DNA from: Microbulbifer marinus
GTDB taxonomy: Bacteria > Pseudomonadota > Gammaproteobacteria > Pseudomonadales > Cellvibrionaceae
Assembly: GCF_900107725.1 (NCBI RefSeq)
Contig: NZ_FNQO01000001.1
Span: 610,268 to 674,267, forward strand
Direction: 5' to 3'
Length of the DNA stretch: 64,000 nucleotides
Part shown: piece after piece, positions 8,680 to 18,936 of the stretch
Layout of the letters: the number at the start of each line of letters is the position of its first letter
How positions within the stretch are numbered: position 1 is the first letter of the stretch
The notes under the pieces: model-generated
What the model saw: the letters and a program-made list of their open reading frames with translations, nothing else
What the model was told of the DNA's origin: nothing
The model's database searches: none
Translations under genes and position numbers: made by a program

Positions 8680-10860
8680 TCAGCCGGCTTTACAGCTGGC
8701 CTTGAACTCACGACGGCGGCGGTGCAGAACCGGCTCGGTGTAACCGTTTGGCTGCGCACAGCCTTCGAAGACCAGTTCGCTGGCAGCCTGGAAGGCAATG
8801 CTGCTGTCGAAGTCGGGCGCCATGTCCCGGTAATTCGGATCGCCGGCATTCTGGCGGTCGACCACTGCGGCCATGCGCTGCATGGTTTCCTCGACTTGCG
8901 CCTTGGTTACCACGCCCTGCTTCAGCCAGTTGGCAATGTGCTGCGAGGAGATGCGCAGCGTTGCGCGGTCTTCCATCAGACCGACATCATTGATGTCGGG
9001 CACCTTGGAGCAGCCGACGCCCTGCTCTACCCAGCGCACCACGTAGCCGAGGATACCCTGGGCATTGTTATCGAGCTCGCGCTGAATTTCCTCGGCGCTC
9101 CAGTTGGCTTCTTCGGCAACCGGAACGGTCAGGATATCGTCGAGACTGGCATGCGGACGACTGGCGAGCTCTTCCTGGCGCTTGGCCACATCCACCTTGT
9201 GGTAGTGCAGCGCGTGCAGCGTTGCAGCGGTGGGCGACGGTACCCAGGCGGTGTTGGCGCCGGCCATCGGATGCGACAGCTTGGCGTGCATCATCGCCTC
9301 CATCTGGTCCGGAATCGGCCACATGCCTTTGCCAATCTGTGCCCTGCCCTTGAGGCCGGTGGCCAGACCCACGTCGACATTCCAGTCCTCGTAGGCGGAA
9401 ATCCACTTCGACTGTTTCATGTCGCCCTTGCGAATCATCGGGCCGGCAAGCATCGAGGTATGTATCTCGTCACCGGTGCGGTCGAGGAAGCCGGTATTGA
9501 TAAATACCACGCGCTCTTTCGCCGCGGCGATACAGGCCTTCAGGTTGACGGTGGTGCGCCGCTCTTCGTCCATGATGCCCATCTTCACGGTATTGCGCTC
9601 GAGACCGAGAGCGTCCTCGATGTGATCGAACAGCGTGTTGGCAAAAGCCACCTCTTCCGGGCCGTGCATTTTCGGCTTCACGATATAGATGCTGCCGGTG
9701 CGGGAATTCTTGATCGGGCCGTCGCCGCGCAGGTCGTGCAGCGCAATCAGGCTGGTGATCATGCCGTCGAGGATGCCCTCGGGCACCTCGTTGCCGTCTT
9801 TGTCCAGCACCGCGTCGTTGGTCATCAGGTGCCCGACATTGCGCACGAACATCAGGCTGCGGCCCGGCAGCGTCAGCGAGTTGCCATTCGGTGTGGTGTA
9901 TTCGCGGTCGGCGTTCAGCTTGCGCTCAAAGGTTTTGCCGCCCTTGCTGATCGATTCCTTCAGGTCGCCTTTCATCAGGCCCAGCCAGTTGCGGTACACA
10001 ACCACCTTGTCTTCCGCGTCCACCGCGGCGACGGAATCCTCACAGTCCATGATGGTGGTCAAGGCAGATTCCACCAGGATATCTTTGATCCCGGCGGCAT
10101 CGGTCTTGCCGATCGGGCTGGCGGGATCGATCTGAATTTCGAAGCGCAGGCCGTGCTGCTTCAGCAGTATGGCGCTGGGGGATTCGCTGTCGCCGCGGTA
10201 GCCGGCGAACTGCTTGGACTTCTGCAATGTGGCGATGTCACCACTGGCAAGCACGACTTCCAGCAGCGAACCATTGATCCGGTACTCGACCGCATCCTTG
10301 TGACTGCCACAGGTCAGCGGCGCGGACTGATCGAGAAAATCCCGCGCGTACTGGATAACCTTGGCGCCGCGGGCCGGATTGTACTGATCGCCCTTTTCGG
10401 CCCCGCCGTCTTCACTGATCACGTCTGTGCCGTACAGCGCGTCGTAGAGACTGCCCCAGCGGGCGTTGGCCGCGTTGAGCGCATAGCGGGCATTCATGAC
10501 CGGCACGACCAGTTGCGGGCCGGCCATGGTGGCAATCTCCGGGTCGACGTTTTCGGTCGTCGCGGTGAAATCCTCCGGCTCATCGACGAGATAGCCGATC
10601 TCGCGCAGAAACGCCTTGTAACGGTCCAGATCGCGGAACGCGCCGGGATTATCGCGGTACCAGCTGTCGATTTGTTCCTGAATACGATCGCGCTTTTCCA
10701 GCAGGGTGCGGTTCAGCGGCGCCAGGTCGCGGACGATCTTCTCGAACTCGGCCCAGAACACGTCGGCGCTGACACCGGTACCGGGAATCACTTCTTCGGT
10801 GACCATTTTGTGCAGCTCGGACGCGATCTGCAGTTCGCCGATTTGGACTCGTTCCGTCAT
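8680..10860 (-). CDS. glcB: Malate synthase G
   Basis: This 726-residue malate synthase G condenses glyoxylate with acetyl-CoA to malate, the second step of the glyoxylate shunt. The N terminus ([18 protein letters not shown]) and the internal blocks [30 protein letters not shown] and the MHGPEEVAF region match the G form, and the length is right (E. coli 723). It ends with a clear terminator. Upstream, the promoter carries a 27-bp motif shared with the aceA promoter 1 kb away. The LysR gene lies directly upstream in the same orientation, 111 bases away. Confidence 0.97.
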   Translation of the reverse strand: MTERVQIGELQIASELHKMVTEEVIPGTGVSADVFWAEFEKIVRDLAPLNRTLLEKRDRIQEQIDSWYRDNPGAFRDLDRYKAFLREIGYLVDEPEDFTATTENVDPEIATMAGPQLVVPVMNARYALNAANARWGSLYDALYGTDVISEDGGAEKGDQYNPARGAKVIQYARDFLDQSAPLTCGSHKDAVEYRINGSLLEVVLASGDIATLQKSKQFAGYRGDSESPSAILLKQHGLRFEIQIDPASPIGKTDAAGIKDILVESALTTIMDCEDSVAAVDAEDKVVVYRNWLGLMKGDLKESISKGGKTFERKLNADREYTTPNGNSLTLPGRSLMFVRNVGHLMTNDAVLDKDGNEVPEGILDGMITSLIALHDLRGDGPIKNSRTGSIYIVKPKMHGPEEVAFANTLFDHIEDALGLERNTVKMGIMDEERRTTVNLKACIAAAKERVVFINTGFLDRTGDEIHTSMLAGPMIRKGDMKQSKWISAYEDWNVDVGLATGLKGRAQIGKGMWPIPDQMEAMMHAKLSHPMAGANTAWVPSPTAATLHALHYHKVDVAKRQEELASRPHASLDDILTVPVAEEANWSAEEIQRELDNNAQGILGYVVRWVEQGVGCSKVPDINDVGLMEDRATLRISSQHIANWLKQGVVTKAQVEETMQRMAAVVDRQNAGDPNYRDMAPDFDSSIAFQAASELVFEGCAQPNGYTEPVLHRRRREFKASCKAG

Positions 10861-10922
10861 ATCCTGGGCCTCTCGCTGATTGTTTGATTTGCGGCATTCT
10901 AAACAGCCGCTCAGTCATACCG

Positions 10923-10949
10923 CTAATTTATAGGCGCAATTTCCGCTAT
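10923..10949 (-). promoter_or_regulatory. glcB upstream composite motif, shared with aceA
   Basis: Read on the minus strand this is ATAGCGGAAAT, seven bases, then ATAAATTAG, ending 63 bases before the glcB start codon. The same two blocks with the same seven-base spacing occur upstream of aceA at 11926-11952, with one difference (A for G in the first block). This is probably an operator or activator site common to the two glyoxylate-shunt genes. Which protein binds is inference. Confidence 0.6.
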
Positions 10950-10971
10950 TCACAGACTGAATTTCCTCGGT

Positions 10972-11907
10972 TTAGAGGGACCTGCCGATATCCAGAATCA
11001 GACGGCGCAGCCAGCGGTGCGGAGCACTCTGCTGTAGCAGCGGGCTCCAGGCCATTTTCAACTCCAGCGGCGGAATCTCCAGCGGCGGGTCGCGCCGTAC
11101 GACACGGGGGTTGTCGCTCGCCAGCTGCGCCAGTCGCGTCGGCACCGTGACAATGAGGTCACTCTGCTCCGCCAGCAACATCGCCACCTGGTAGTGGCGG
11201 GTGAACACGGAAATCTCCCGCTTTTCGCCGTGGCGACCGATGGCCTCGTCCACCCAGCCGAGCCGCTGCACATCCTCGGGGTTCACGCCGACGCCGACGC
11301 CCATGCCGGTTTTACTGACCCAGATATGCTGGGCCGCCAGATAGCTCTGCAGATTGTAGTCGTCGAGAATCGGGTTATCGGCGCGCATCACACAGGAGAA
11401 GGAGTCGCGCCAGACCGTGGCCTGATGAAAGCTCTGCGGCATGCTGTCGAAGCGGTTGATGACCATGTCCACCTTGCCCTGCTCCACGTCCACGAAGCTG
11501 ACGTCACTGGGGGTCATGATGTCCAGGCTGATGCCCGGCGCCGTCTCCCGCAGCTGAATCAGCAGTGATGGAATCAGGGTGGATTCCGCGTAGTCACTGG
11601 CCATGATGCGAAAGGTGCGCCGCGCGTCGACCGGCTCGAAATCCCGGTTGGGCTGTATCACCCGGTCGATGGTGGCCAGCGCTTCCCGGACCATCGGCTG
11701 CAGCTCGAGAGCGCGCTCGGTCGGCATCATGCCGTCGCGGGTGCGCACCAGCAGGGGGTCACCGAACAGTTCCCGCAGGCGCTTTAGGCCGTTGCTCATC
11801 GCGGGCTGGGACAACCCCAGATAGTTGGCGGCACGGGTCACATTGCGCTCGCGCAGCAGTACATCGAGGTAAACAAGCAGGTTCAGATCGGCTCTTTCAA
11901 GGTTCAT
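10972..11907 (-). CDS. LysR family transcriptional regulator
   Basis: This 311-residue LTTR has an N-terminal winged helix (residues 1-65, with RNVTRAANYLGLSQPAMSNGLKRLRE as the recognition part). The substrate-binding domain that follows resembles the NodD/NahR/LeuO group. It stands between glcB (same strand, downstream) and aceA (divergent), so control of the glyoxylate shunt is the natural guess. Many pseudomonads use other regulators for these genes. The start ATG 11907 gives the usual MNLERADLNLL N terminus. Its ligand cannot be deduced. Confidence 0.85.
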   Translation of the reverse strand: MNLERADLNLLVYLDVLLRERNVTRAANYLGLSQPAMSNGLKRLRELFGDPLLVRTRDGMMPTERALELQPMVREALATIDRVIQPNRDFEPVDARRTFRIMASDYAESTLIPSLLIQLRETAPGISLDIMTPSDVSFVDVEQGKVDMVINRFDSMPQSFHQATVWRDSFSCVMRADNPILDDYNLQSYLAAQHIWVSKTGMGVGVGVNPEDVQRLGWVDEAIGRHGEKREISVFTRHYQVAMLLAEQSDLIVTVPTRLAQLASDNPRVVRRDPPLEIPPLELKMAWSPLLQQSAPHRWLRRLILDIGRSL

Positions 11908-12023
11908 GCGATATTCGTCAGGCTGATAGCGAAAATAAAATCAATAAATTAGGCAAATTATGCCAAGGCCCCTAGCATATGCAACAACATTTCGCAGTCA
12001 TCTCTTTTCGAGGAAATACAGCC
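11908..12023. promoter_or_regulatory. Divergent promoter region, LysR gene and aceA
   Basis: This 116-base AT-rich gap contains the composite motif at 11926-11952 (ATAGCGAAAAT, seven bases, ATAAATTAG). It also holds a small dyad GGCA-AATTA-TGCC at 11952-11964 that partly fits a LysR T-N11-A type site. A GAGGAAA ribosome-binding site lies before the aceA start at 12024. The region must carry both promoters, and autoregulation of the LysR gene is likely from the geometry. Confidence 0.6.
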
Positions 12024-13622
12024 ATGTCCACTTACTCGCAAGAAATCGAAACGGCAGCCAAGCTCTGCAAAGCCAATGGCGGCTCCTGGGATTCCATTAG
12101 CCCGGAATCTGTGGCACGTATGCGCCTGCAGAACAAATTCCAGAACGGCATCGAAATCGCCAAATACACCGCCAACATCATGCGTAAGGACATGGAGGCG
12201 TACGACAAGGACTGCACCAAGTACACCCAGTCACTGGGTTGCTGGCACGGCTTTATCGGCCAGCAGAAGATGATCTCCATCAAGAAGCATTTTGAAGGCA
12301 ACACCGACCGCCGTTACCTGTACCTGTCCGGCTGGATGGTTGCTGCCTTGCGCAGTGAATTTGGCCCCCTGCCCGACCAGTCCATGCATGAAAAGACTTC
12401 AGTCGCTGCCCTGATCGAAGAGCTGTATACCTTCCTGCGCCAGGCTGACGCCCGTGAGCTGGGCGGCCTGTTCCGCGAGCTGGACGCGGCCCGTGAAGCC
12501 GGCGACAAAGACGCCGAGAAAGCGATCATCGACAAGATCGACAATCACGTCACCCACGTCGTGCCGATCATTGCCGACATCGATGCCGGTTTCGGTAACG
12601 CGGAAGCGACATACCTGCTGGCCAAGAAGATGATCGAAGCCGGTGCCTGCTGTATCCAGATCGAAAACCAGGTTTCCGATGAGAAGCAGTGTGGCCACCA
12701 GGACGGCAAAGTGACCGTTCCCCACGAAGACTTCCTGGCCAAGATCCGTGCGGTACGCTACGCGTTCCTCGAGCTGGGTGTAGATAACGGCGTGATCGTT
12801 GCCCGTACCGATTCCCTTGGCGCCGGCCTGACCAAGCAGATCGCCGTAACCAAAGAGCCGGGCGACCTGGGTGACCAGTACAACTCCTTCCTGGATTGCG
12901 AAGAAGTCGCTCCGGGTGACCTGGCCAACGGCGATGTGATCATCAACCGTGACGGCAAGCTGCTGCGTCCGAAGCGCCTGCCTTCCAACCTGTTCCAGTT
13001 CCGCAAAGGTACCGGCGAAGCCCGCTGTGTACTCGACAGCGTAACCTCCCTGCAGAACGGCGCCGACCTGATCTGGATCGAAACCGAGAAGCCCCATGTC
13101 GGCCAGATCGGTGCCATGATGGACGAGATCCGCAGGCAGGTTCCGAACGCGAAGCTGGTGTACAACAACAGCCCGTCCTTCAACTGGACCCTGAACTTCC
13201 GCCAGCAGGTATTCGATGCCTGGCAGGAAGAAGGCAAAGACGTGTCCGCTTACAACCGCGATAACCTGATGAGTGCGGAATACGACGATTCCGAGCTGTC
13301 CAAGGCGGCCGATGACAAGATCCGCACCTTCCAGGCGGATGCTGCCCGCGAAGCCGGTATCTTCCACCACCTGATCACTCTGCCGACTTACCACACCGCC
13401 GCCCTGTCTACCGACAACCTGGCGAAAGAGTACTTCGGCGACAAAGGCATGCTGGGTTACGTGGAAGGCGTGCAGCGCAAGGAAATCCGCCAGGGTATCG
13501 CCTGCGTGAAGCACCAGAACATGGCCGGATCCGACATGGGTGACGACCACAAAGAATACTTTGCCGGCGAAGCTGCACTGAAGGCAGCCGGTAAAGACAA
13601 CACCATGAACCAGTTCGGCTAA
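12024..13622 (+). CDS. aceA: Isocitrate lyase, long (Pseudomonas) type
   Basis: This 532-residue isocitrate lyase splits isocitrate to glyoxylate and succinate. It follows the P. aeruginosa AceA sequence (531 residues, recalled) almost block for block: TQSLGCWHGFIGQQK, HVVPIIADIDAGFGNAEATYLLAKKM, and the catalytic EKQCGH with C223. ATG 12024 has GAGGAAA about 8 bases upstream; the ATG at 11979 in frame lacks a comparable site. Codon use is highly biased, as expected of a well-expressed gene. A terminator follows, then the ackA remnant and a second, different isocitrate lyase. Confidence 0.97.
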   Translation: MSTYSQEIETAAKLCKANGGSWDSISPESVARMRLQNKFQNGIEIAKYTANIMRKDMEAYDKDCTKYTQSLGCWHGFIGQQKMISIKKHFEGNTDRRYLYLSGWMVAALRSEFGPLPDQSMHEKTSVAALIEELYTFLRQADARELGGLFRELDAAREAGDKDAEKAIIDKIDNHVTHVVPIIADIDAGFGNAEATYLLAKKMIEAGACCIQIENQVSDEKQCGHQDGKVTVPHEDFLAKIRAVRYAFLELGVDNGVIVARTDSLGAGLTKQIAVTKEPGDLGDQYNSFLDCEEVAPGDLANGDVIINRDGKLLRPKRLPSNLFQFRKGTGEARCVLDSVTSLQNGADLIWIETEKPHVGQIGAMMDEIRRQVPNAKLVYNNSPSFNWTLNFRQQVFDAWQEEGKDVSAYNRDNLMSAEYDDSELSKAADDKIRTFQADAAREAGIFHHLITLPTYHTAALSTDNLAKEYFGDKGMLGYVEGVQRKEIRQGIACVKHQNMAGSDMGDDHKEYFAGEAALKAAGKDNTMNQFG

Positions 13623-13692
13623 GCACAGCCAGCAAACAAGAGTTCGAGTAGACCGAAATACTGCCTACCTCTGTATTTCAGCCACTCACTTT

Positions 13693-13721
13693 TTGGGGCC
13701 ACTTTGTGGCCCCTTTTTTAT
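13693..13721 (+). terminator. Rho-independent terminator of aceA
   Basis: A GGGGCCAC / GTGGCCCC stem with a three-base loop is followed by a run of T, about 75 bases after the aceA stop. Confidence 0.9.
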
Positions 13722-13818
13722 GGGCGGGTGAAAGACGTGGGTTGTTTGCGCATTTGGGCCGCAGTGCTGCCCCGTCGATTTAGCCCACCCGAAACAGCGG
13801 ATATCGCGCCAAATTCGA

Positions 13819-14080
13819 CTAGCCTTAGGGAATGACGGCGTCGATTTGGCGGACTCTATGGCCGCGTCTAGCCGCATTCTGGTATTTAATTCTGGCTGTT
13901 CCTCGCGCGAGTTTGCGCTGCTCAACCTCGTCAGTGGCGAACAGTACCGAGCAGTAGCGGCGAGGCACAGGGGGGAAACCCGGGCCTTTGTCCCTCGGAT
14001 GTGCTGGGGCAGAGGCACCGCCGGACGACGGCGCGGCACAGACCGTAGTGATTGAGCCGCTCGTGCTGTTCTGGCGCCAG
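13819..14080 (+). pseudogene. Decayed copy of the ackA 5' region
   Basis: This stretch aligns without gaps to the start of the intact ackA at 15553 for 130 bases (97 identical by hand count). The match runs from the CTAGCCTTA block 39 bases before the start codon through AGTGGCGAACAGTACC. The start codon (ATG 13858) and the upstream TTTGGCGGA are kept. One base is then missing after GTACC, which shifts the frame, and weaker similarity continues to about 14080 (ackA codon 78 or so). The peptide still reads SSRILVFNSG where AckA has [10 protein letters not shown]. The remnant ends about 45 bases before the second isocitrate lyase. With intact ackA on the other side, it forms a divergent direct repeat around that gene. 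Confidence 0.85.
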
Positions 14081-14126
14081 ATACTCAACACCCAATCGCA
14101 GCCACCATTTCGAGGGAAAGCAAGAG

Positions 14127-15461
14127 ATGACTACCGGCAACTATGACCGCAAGGCCGAAATCGCGGCCATCGACAAAGACTGGGCAGAGAACTCGCGCTG
14201 GAAAGGTGTAAAGCGCACCTACAGCGCTGAGGACGTGGTACGCCTGCGCGGCTCCATCAAGCGCGAAAACACCCTCGCCAAGCGCGGCGCAGAGAAACTG
14301 TGGCAGCTGGTGAACGAAGGCGGTCGCCCGCCCTTCCGCCCGGACAAAGACTTTGTCAACGCCATGGGCGCCCTGACCGGTGGCCAGGCCGTTCAGCAGG
14401 TGAAAGCCGGCGTACAGGCCATCTACCTGTCCGGCTGGCAGGTTGCGGCCGATGCCAACACCTCCGAAACCATGTACCCGGATCAATCCCTGTACGCAGT
14501 GGACTCGGTACCGACCGTTGTGCGTCGCATCAACAATGCCTTCGAGCGTGCAGACCAGATTCAGTGGAAGGCCGGCAAGAACCCGGGCGATGAAGGCTAC
14601 ATCGACTACTATGCGCCGATCGTGGCAGACGCCGAGGCCGGTTTCGGCGGCGTGCTGAATGCCTACGAACTGATGAAGAACATGATCCGTGCCGGCGCTG
14701 CCGGTGCACACTTCGAGGACCAGCTGGCTTCGGTCAAGAAATGTGGGCACATGGGCGGCAAGGTACTGGTACCGACCCAGGAAGCCGTGCAGAAGCTGAT
14801 CGCCGCGCGCCTGGCTACCGACGTCGAGGGCGTGCCAACCATCGTGCTGGCCCGTACCGACGCCAACGCGGCCGACCTGTTGACGTCTGACCACGACGAA
14901 TACGACGCGCCCTTCCTGACCGGTGAGCGCACTGCCGAAGGCTTCTATCGCGTTAAAGCCGGTATCGATCAGGCGATCGCCCGCGGTCTTGCGTACGCGC
15001 CCTACGCCGATCTGCTGTGGTGTGAAACCGCGACCCCGGATCTCGACGAAGCGAAGAAATTTAGCGAAGCCATCCGCAAGGATTACCCGGATCAGCTGCT
15101 GTCCTACAACTGCTCTCCATCCTTCAACTGGAAGAAGAACCTCGACGACGCCACTATCGCCAAGTTCCAGCGCGAGCTGTCGGCGATGGGGTACAAGTTC
15201 CAGTTCATCACCCTGGCGGGTATCCACAATATGTGGAACGGCATGTTCAACCTGGCCTACGACTACGCCCGCGAAGACATGTCCGCTTACGTCCGCCTGC
15301 AGGAGAAAGAATTCGCCGATGCCGAAAAGGGATACACCTTCGTCGCACACCAGCAGGAAGTGGGCACCGGTTACTTCGATGATATGACCAATGTAATTCA
15401 GGGCGGCCAGTCTTCCGTGACCGCACTGACCGGTTCTACCGAAGAAGAGCAGTTCAAGTAA
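14127..15461 (+). CDS. Isocitrate lyase, short (E. coli) type
   Basis: This 444-residue isocitrate lyase is of the AceA subclass typified by E. coli (434 residues). It has the catalytic KKCGH with C206, and [23 protein letters not shown] and [10 protein letters not shown] blocks. It is clearly not a recent duplicate of the 532-residue enzyme upstream, since N terminus, length and catalytic loop context differ. ATG 14127 is preceded by AAGAG; the in-frame codons from 14052 lie in the end of the ackA remnant. It ends at a perfect palindromic terminator before ackA. Having both subclasses in tandem is uncommon, and they may differ in regulation or in 2-methylisocitrate use (speculative). Confidence 0.95.
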   Translation: MTTGNYDRKAEIAAIDKDWAENSRWKGVKRTYSAEDVVRLRGSIKRENTLAKRGAEKLWQLVNEGGRPPFRPDKDFVNAMGALTGGQAVQQVKAGVQAIYLSGWQVAADANTSETMYPDQSLYAVDSVPTVVRRINNAFERADQIQWKAGKNPGDEGYIDYYAPIVADAEAGFGGVLNAYELMKNMIRAGAAGAHFEDQLASVKKCGHMGGKVLVPTQEAVQKLIAARLATDVEGVPTIVLARTDANAADLLTSDHDEYDAPFLTGERTAEGFYRVKAGIDQAIARGLAYAPYADLLWCETATPDLDEAKKFSEAIRKDYPDQLLSYNCSPSFNWKKNLDDATIAKFQRELSAMGYKFQFITLAGIHNMWNGMFNLAYDYAREDMSAYVRLQEKEFADAEKGYTFVAHQQEVGTGYFDDMTNVIQGGQSSVTALTGSTEEEQFK

Positions 15462-15490
15462 ATATCACTTCTAGATTCTCACTGAAGGTC

Positions 15491-15514
15491 AGGGCCGCAG
15501 CTGCGGCCCTTTTT
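15491..15514 (+). terminator. Terminator of the second isocitrate lyase gene
   Basis: A perfect 20-base palindrome (AGGGCCGCAG / CTGCGGCCCT) is followed by TTTT, 30 bases after the stop codon. Confidence 0.88.
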
Positions 15515-15591
15515 ATGCTCGCCGGAAACAGGGGAAGCCGTGCCAGAGTCGTCTAGCCTTAATGGGTGAGAGTGACTATTTGGCGGATCCT

Positions 15592-16800
15592 ATGGCCGAT
15601 TCCAGTCGAGTTCTGGTGCTGAATTCCGGCAGCTCCTCACTCAAGTTCGCGCTGCTGGATCCCCACAGTGGCGAACAGTACCTGAGCGGTATCGGCGAGG
15701 CCCTGGGCGGGCCTGAGCCGTTGCTCACCTGGAAGTCGCCGGGGCAGAAACACAGCCGGCAGCTGGACAGCGGTGCCGCCCACGGGGTGGTCATCGATCT
15801 GCTGGTGCGCGACCTGCTGGCGGGGAGTCAGCCCGCAGCGGGTAACCTGATCGCCGTTGGCCACCGTGTCGTGCACGGCGGCGAGCAATTCGCCCACTCG
15901 GTAGTGATTGACCAGAAAGTCATCGATGCTATCGCCGAGTGTGCGGCGCTGGCGCCACTGCACAACCCTCCCGGCCTGCTCGGCATTCACGCCGCCATCA
16001 ACGCTTTCCCCGAAATCCCCCAGGTGGCGGTATTCGATACCGCCTTCCACCAGACGCTACCGCGGCACGCGTACCTCTACGCCCTGCCCTATGCCCTGTA
16101 CCGCGACCAGCGCATCCGGCGCTACGGCATGCACGGCAGCAGCCACCGGTTTGTCTGCGAGCGGGCGGCGGAGCTGCTGCGAAAGCCTCTGCGAGAACTC
16201 AACATCATTTCCGCGCACCTGGGCAACGGCGCATCGGTGACCGCGGTCAGGAATGGACAGAGTGTGGATACCAGCATGGGGCTCACGCCCATGGAAGGAC
16301 TCGTTATGGGCACCCGCTGCGGTGACATCGATCCGGGCCTGCTGCTGCACCTGGGAGATGCTCTGGGTTTTTCCCTGGAGAAGATCAGCAGCCTTCTCAA
16401 CCGTGAGAGCGGTCTGCTCGGCATCTCGCAACTCAGTAATGACTGCCGGGAGCTGGAAAGTGCCGCCGCTGACGGGCATGAGGGTGCAAAGCTGGCTCTG
16501 GAGATCTTCTGCTACCGGCTGGCGAAATATATCGCCGCCTACACAGTGCCGCTGCAGCGCGTGGACGCGGTGGTATTCACCGGCGGCATCGGGGAGAACT
16601 CTATTTTTGTGCGTGAACAAGTGCTGCACCAGTTACGGCATCTCGGTTTCCACGTCGACGCCAAGCACAATGAAAGTATCCGCTTTGGTGCCGAAGGCCG
16701 TATCACCGCAGCCGACAGCGCGGTGGCCCTGGTGATTCCCACCAATGAAGAGTGGGTAATCGCGCGGGATGCCGCGGCACTGGTGAGACCCGGGGAGTAA
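15592..16800 (+). CDS. ackA: Acetate kinase
   Basis: This 402-residue acetate kinase interconverts acetyl phosphate plus ADP with acetate plus ATP. The family blocks [34 protein letters not shown] (catalytic Asp), GMHGSSH and HLGNGAS are present. ATG 15592 sits 7 bases after GGCGGA and matches the usual N terminus. An in-frame ATG at 15562 would add ten unconserved residues. pta follows after 5 bases as the usual operon partner. The first 78 codons or so and the leader are duplicated in decayed form at 13819-14080. Confidence 0.96.
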   Translation: MADSSRVLVLNSGSSSLKFALLDPHSGEQYLSGIGEALGGPEPLLTWKSPGQKHSRQLDSGAAHGVVIDLLVRDLLAGSQPAAGNLIAVGHRVVHGGEQFAHSVVIDQKVIDAIAECAALAPLHNPPGLLGIHAAINAFPEIPQVAVFDTAFHQTLPRHAYLYALPYALYRDQRIRRYGMHGSSHRFVCERAAELLRKPLRELNIISAHLGNGASVTAVRNGQSVDTSMGLTPMEGLVMGTRCGDIDPGLLLHLGDALGFSLEKISSLLNRESGLLGISQLSNDCRELESAAADGHEGAKLALEIFCYRLAKYIAAYTVPLQRVDAVVFTGGIGENSIFVREQVLHQLRHLGFHVDAKHNESIRFGAEGRITAADSAVALVIPTNEEWVIARDAAALVRPGE

Positions 16801-16805
16801 GTGCA

Positions 16806-18932
16806 ATGTCGCGAACCCTGATGTTGATTCCCCTCAGTGCCCGCGTCGGCATTACCTCTGTCAGCCTCGGTATTATCCGCGGGCTGGAGCGCAACGGTGT
16901 CAGTGTCAGCTTTTTCAAGCCGGTCAATGAGGCCAGCGGCGCAGCCAGTGAACGCTCCACAGAAATTCTGCGCAAGGTTTCCTCCATCGATATTCCCGAC
17001 TCATTCAGCAATCAGCATACCGAGTCGATGATCTCGGGCGGACATATCGCAGAACTGCTCGAGGATATACTGGCAAGGTTTCGCGCCGGTGCCGCCGATG
17101 CGGATGTGGCGCTCGTTGAGGGGCTGCTGCCGAGCGCGGAAAACCAGTACGCCAATCAACTGAATTATCAGGTCGCGAAAACACTGGATGCGGAAATAGT
17201 GTTGGTGGCCACGCCCTACCGGGACTCGACGCAACAGCTCAAGGAGCGTCTGGAATACGCCGTCGCCGAATTTGGCGGCAGGGAATCCAAGCGGGTTGTG
17301 GGTTGCATCATCAACAAAGTCGGCGCGCCGACAGAGCTGCCGGATGCACCGGGAGCGGATATCACCGGTGTCTTCGAAAAGCCGCGCCGGCGCCGCAGCG
17401 AGCTGGATATCCTGTCCCTGTACGGCAAGAGCCCACTGCGTATCGTCGGCTGCATTCCCTGGGATGCCGAATTGCTCGCACCGCGCGCTCGGGACCTGGC
17501 GGACCATTTCAATGCCGAGATCGTGAATTACGGAGAGCTCGAGAGTCGCCGCCTGCACAGCATCACCTTCTGCTCACGCTCACTGAGTAACATGATCTAT
17601 CGGTTTACGCCCGGCGCCATGCTGGTCACCTCCGGCGATAGACCCGATGTCATCGTGGCGGCGTCCCTGGCAGCGATGAATGGCGTCAAGATCGGCTGCC
17701 TGCTGCTGACCGGCGGCTTTCACCTGGAACCACTGGTGCGCAAGCTGTGCGCACCGGCACTTGAAACCGGACTGCCGGTGCTGCTGGTCAACAACAATAC
17801 CTGGCAAACGGCCATGCAGCTGCAGACATTCAATAACAAGACCCCCAGCGATGATCCGGAACGTATTGAGCGTGTGCAGGACTTTATCGCCGGTCACCTG
17901 GACAACCAGTGGCTGGAGTCCCTCAGTGTGGAATCGGCGCGACCCAAGCGACTGTCGCCCCCGGCCTTCCGCTACCACCTGACGGAACTGGCGCGCAAGG
18001 CCAATAAACGCATAGTACTGCCCGAAGGCGAAGAGCCCCGCACTATCCGTGCGGCACTGATCTGTGCCGAGCGCGGTATCGCGCGGCCGGTGTTGCTGGG
18101 CAAGATGCGGGAGATCCACCGGGCCGCGGAACAGCAGGGGCTGCACCTCGGTGACAAGGTGGAGATCGTCGAGCCGGAAAGTGTGCGCGAAAAATATGTC
18201 GAGCCGATGGTGGCCCTGCGCAAGGGCAAGGGGCTGACTGAGGTCGTCGCCCGCGAGCAGCTGGAGGACAATGTCGTACTCGGCACCATGATGCTGGCGC
18301 AGGAAGAAGTGGACGGGCTGGTTTCCGGTGCAGTGCATACCACGGCTAACACGATTCGCCCGGCGCTGCAGTTAATCAAGACGGCTCCCGGCGCGCAACT
18401 GGTATCGTCGGTGTTCTTCATGCTGCTGCCGGAACAGGTACTGGTCTACGGCGACTGCGCCATCAATCCGGATCCCAATGCGGAGGAACTGGCGGAGATC
18501 GCCATTCAATCCGCAGACTCGGCGCAATCCTTCGGCATAGAGCCCCGCGTCGCGATGATCAGCTACTCGACCGGATCTTCAGGCTCCGGCTCGGATGTGG
18601 AAAAAGTGCGCGAGGCAACCCGTCTGGCGCGGGAGCAGCGGCCCGATCTGGTGATCGATGGACCGCTGCAATACGATGCGGCGGTAATGGAAAATGTCGC
18701 CCGGCAAAAAGCCCCGGACAGCCCGGTGGCCGGGCGCGCCACCGTGTTTATTTTTCCCGACCTGAACACCGGCAACACCACTTACAAGGCGGTACAGCGC
18801 AGCGCCGACCTGGTCAGCATCGGGCCGATGCTGCAGGGCCTGCGCAAGCCGGTGAATGACCTGTCTCGCGGTGCGCTGGTGGATGATATCGTCTATACAG
18901 TTGCGCTGACGGCCATTCAAGCCAGCCAGTAG
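16806..18932 (+). CDS. pta: Phosphate acetyltransferase, long form
   Basis: This 708-residue three-domain Pta converts acetyl-CoA and phosphate to acetyl phosphate. Residues 1-220 form the P-loop-like regulatory domain ([23 protein letters not shown]). The middle is the DRTGG domain. From about residue 390 onward is the catalytic PTA_PTB domain, with [28 protein letters not shown] and [11 protein letters not shown]. coli Pta has 714 residues. It starts 5 bases after ackA. The gene ends only 4 bases from the convergent acetyl-CoA hydrolase gene, and I saw no terminator between them. Confidence 0.96.
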   Translation: MSRTLMLIPLSARVGITSVSLGIIRGLERNGVSVSFFKPVNEASGAASERSTEILRKVSSIDIPDSFSNQHTESMISGGHIAELLEDILARFRAGAADADVALVEGLLPSAENQYANQLNYQVAKTLDAEIVLVATPYRDSTQQLKERLEYAVAEFGGRESKRVVGCIINKVGAPTELPDAPGADITGVFEKPRRRRSELDILSLYGKSPLRIVGCIPWDAELLAPRARDLADHFNAEIVNYGELESRRLHSITFCSRSLSNMIYRFTPGAMLVTSGDRPDVIVAASLAAMNGVKIGCLLLTGGFHLEPLVRKLCAPALETGLPVLLVNNNTWQTAMQLQTFNNKTPSDDPERIERVQDFIAGHLDNQWLESLSVESARPKRLSPPAFRYHLTELARKANKRIVLPEGEEPRTIRAALICAERGIARPVLLGKMREIHRAAEQQGLHLGDKVEIVEPESVREKYVEPMVALRKGKGLTEVVAREQLEDNVVLGTMMLAQEEVDGLVSGAVHTTANTIRPALQLIKTAPGAQLVSSVFFMLLPEQVLVYGDCAINPDPNAEELAEIAIQSADSAQSFGIEPRVAMISYSTGSSGSGSDVEKVREATRLAREQRPDLVIDGPLQYDAAVMENVARQKAPDSPVAGRATVFIFPDLNTGNTTYKAVQRSADLVSIGPMLQGLRKPVNDLSRGALVDDIVYTVALTAIQASQ

Positions 18933-18936
18933 TCGG

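Noticed and set aside
8722..10887. A 721-codon open frame on the plus strand opposite glcB.
   Set aside because: It is the antisense shadow of a GC-rich, strongly biased gene; it has no recognisable domain and no ribosome-binding site.
12399..13550. A 383-codon antisense frame within aceA, and a similar one at 14085-15350.
   Set aside because: Both mirror codon bias of the isocitrate lyases and have histidine/valine-rich compositions typical of such shadows.
13846..14055. A 69-residue frame that could be called a small gene.
   Set aside because: It is the beginning of the ackA remnant; the frame departs from AckA after a one-base loss.
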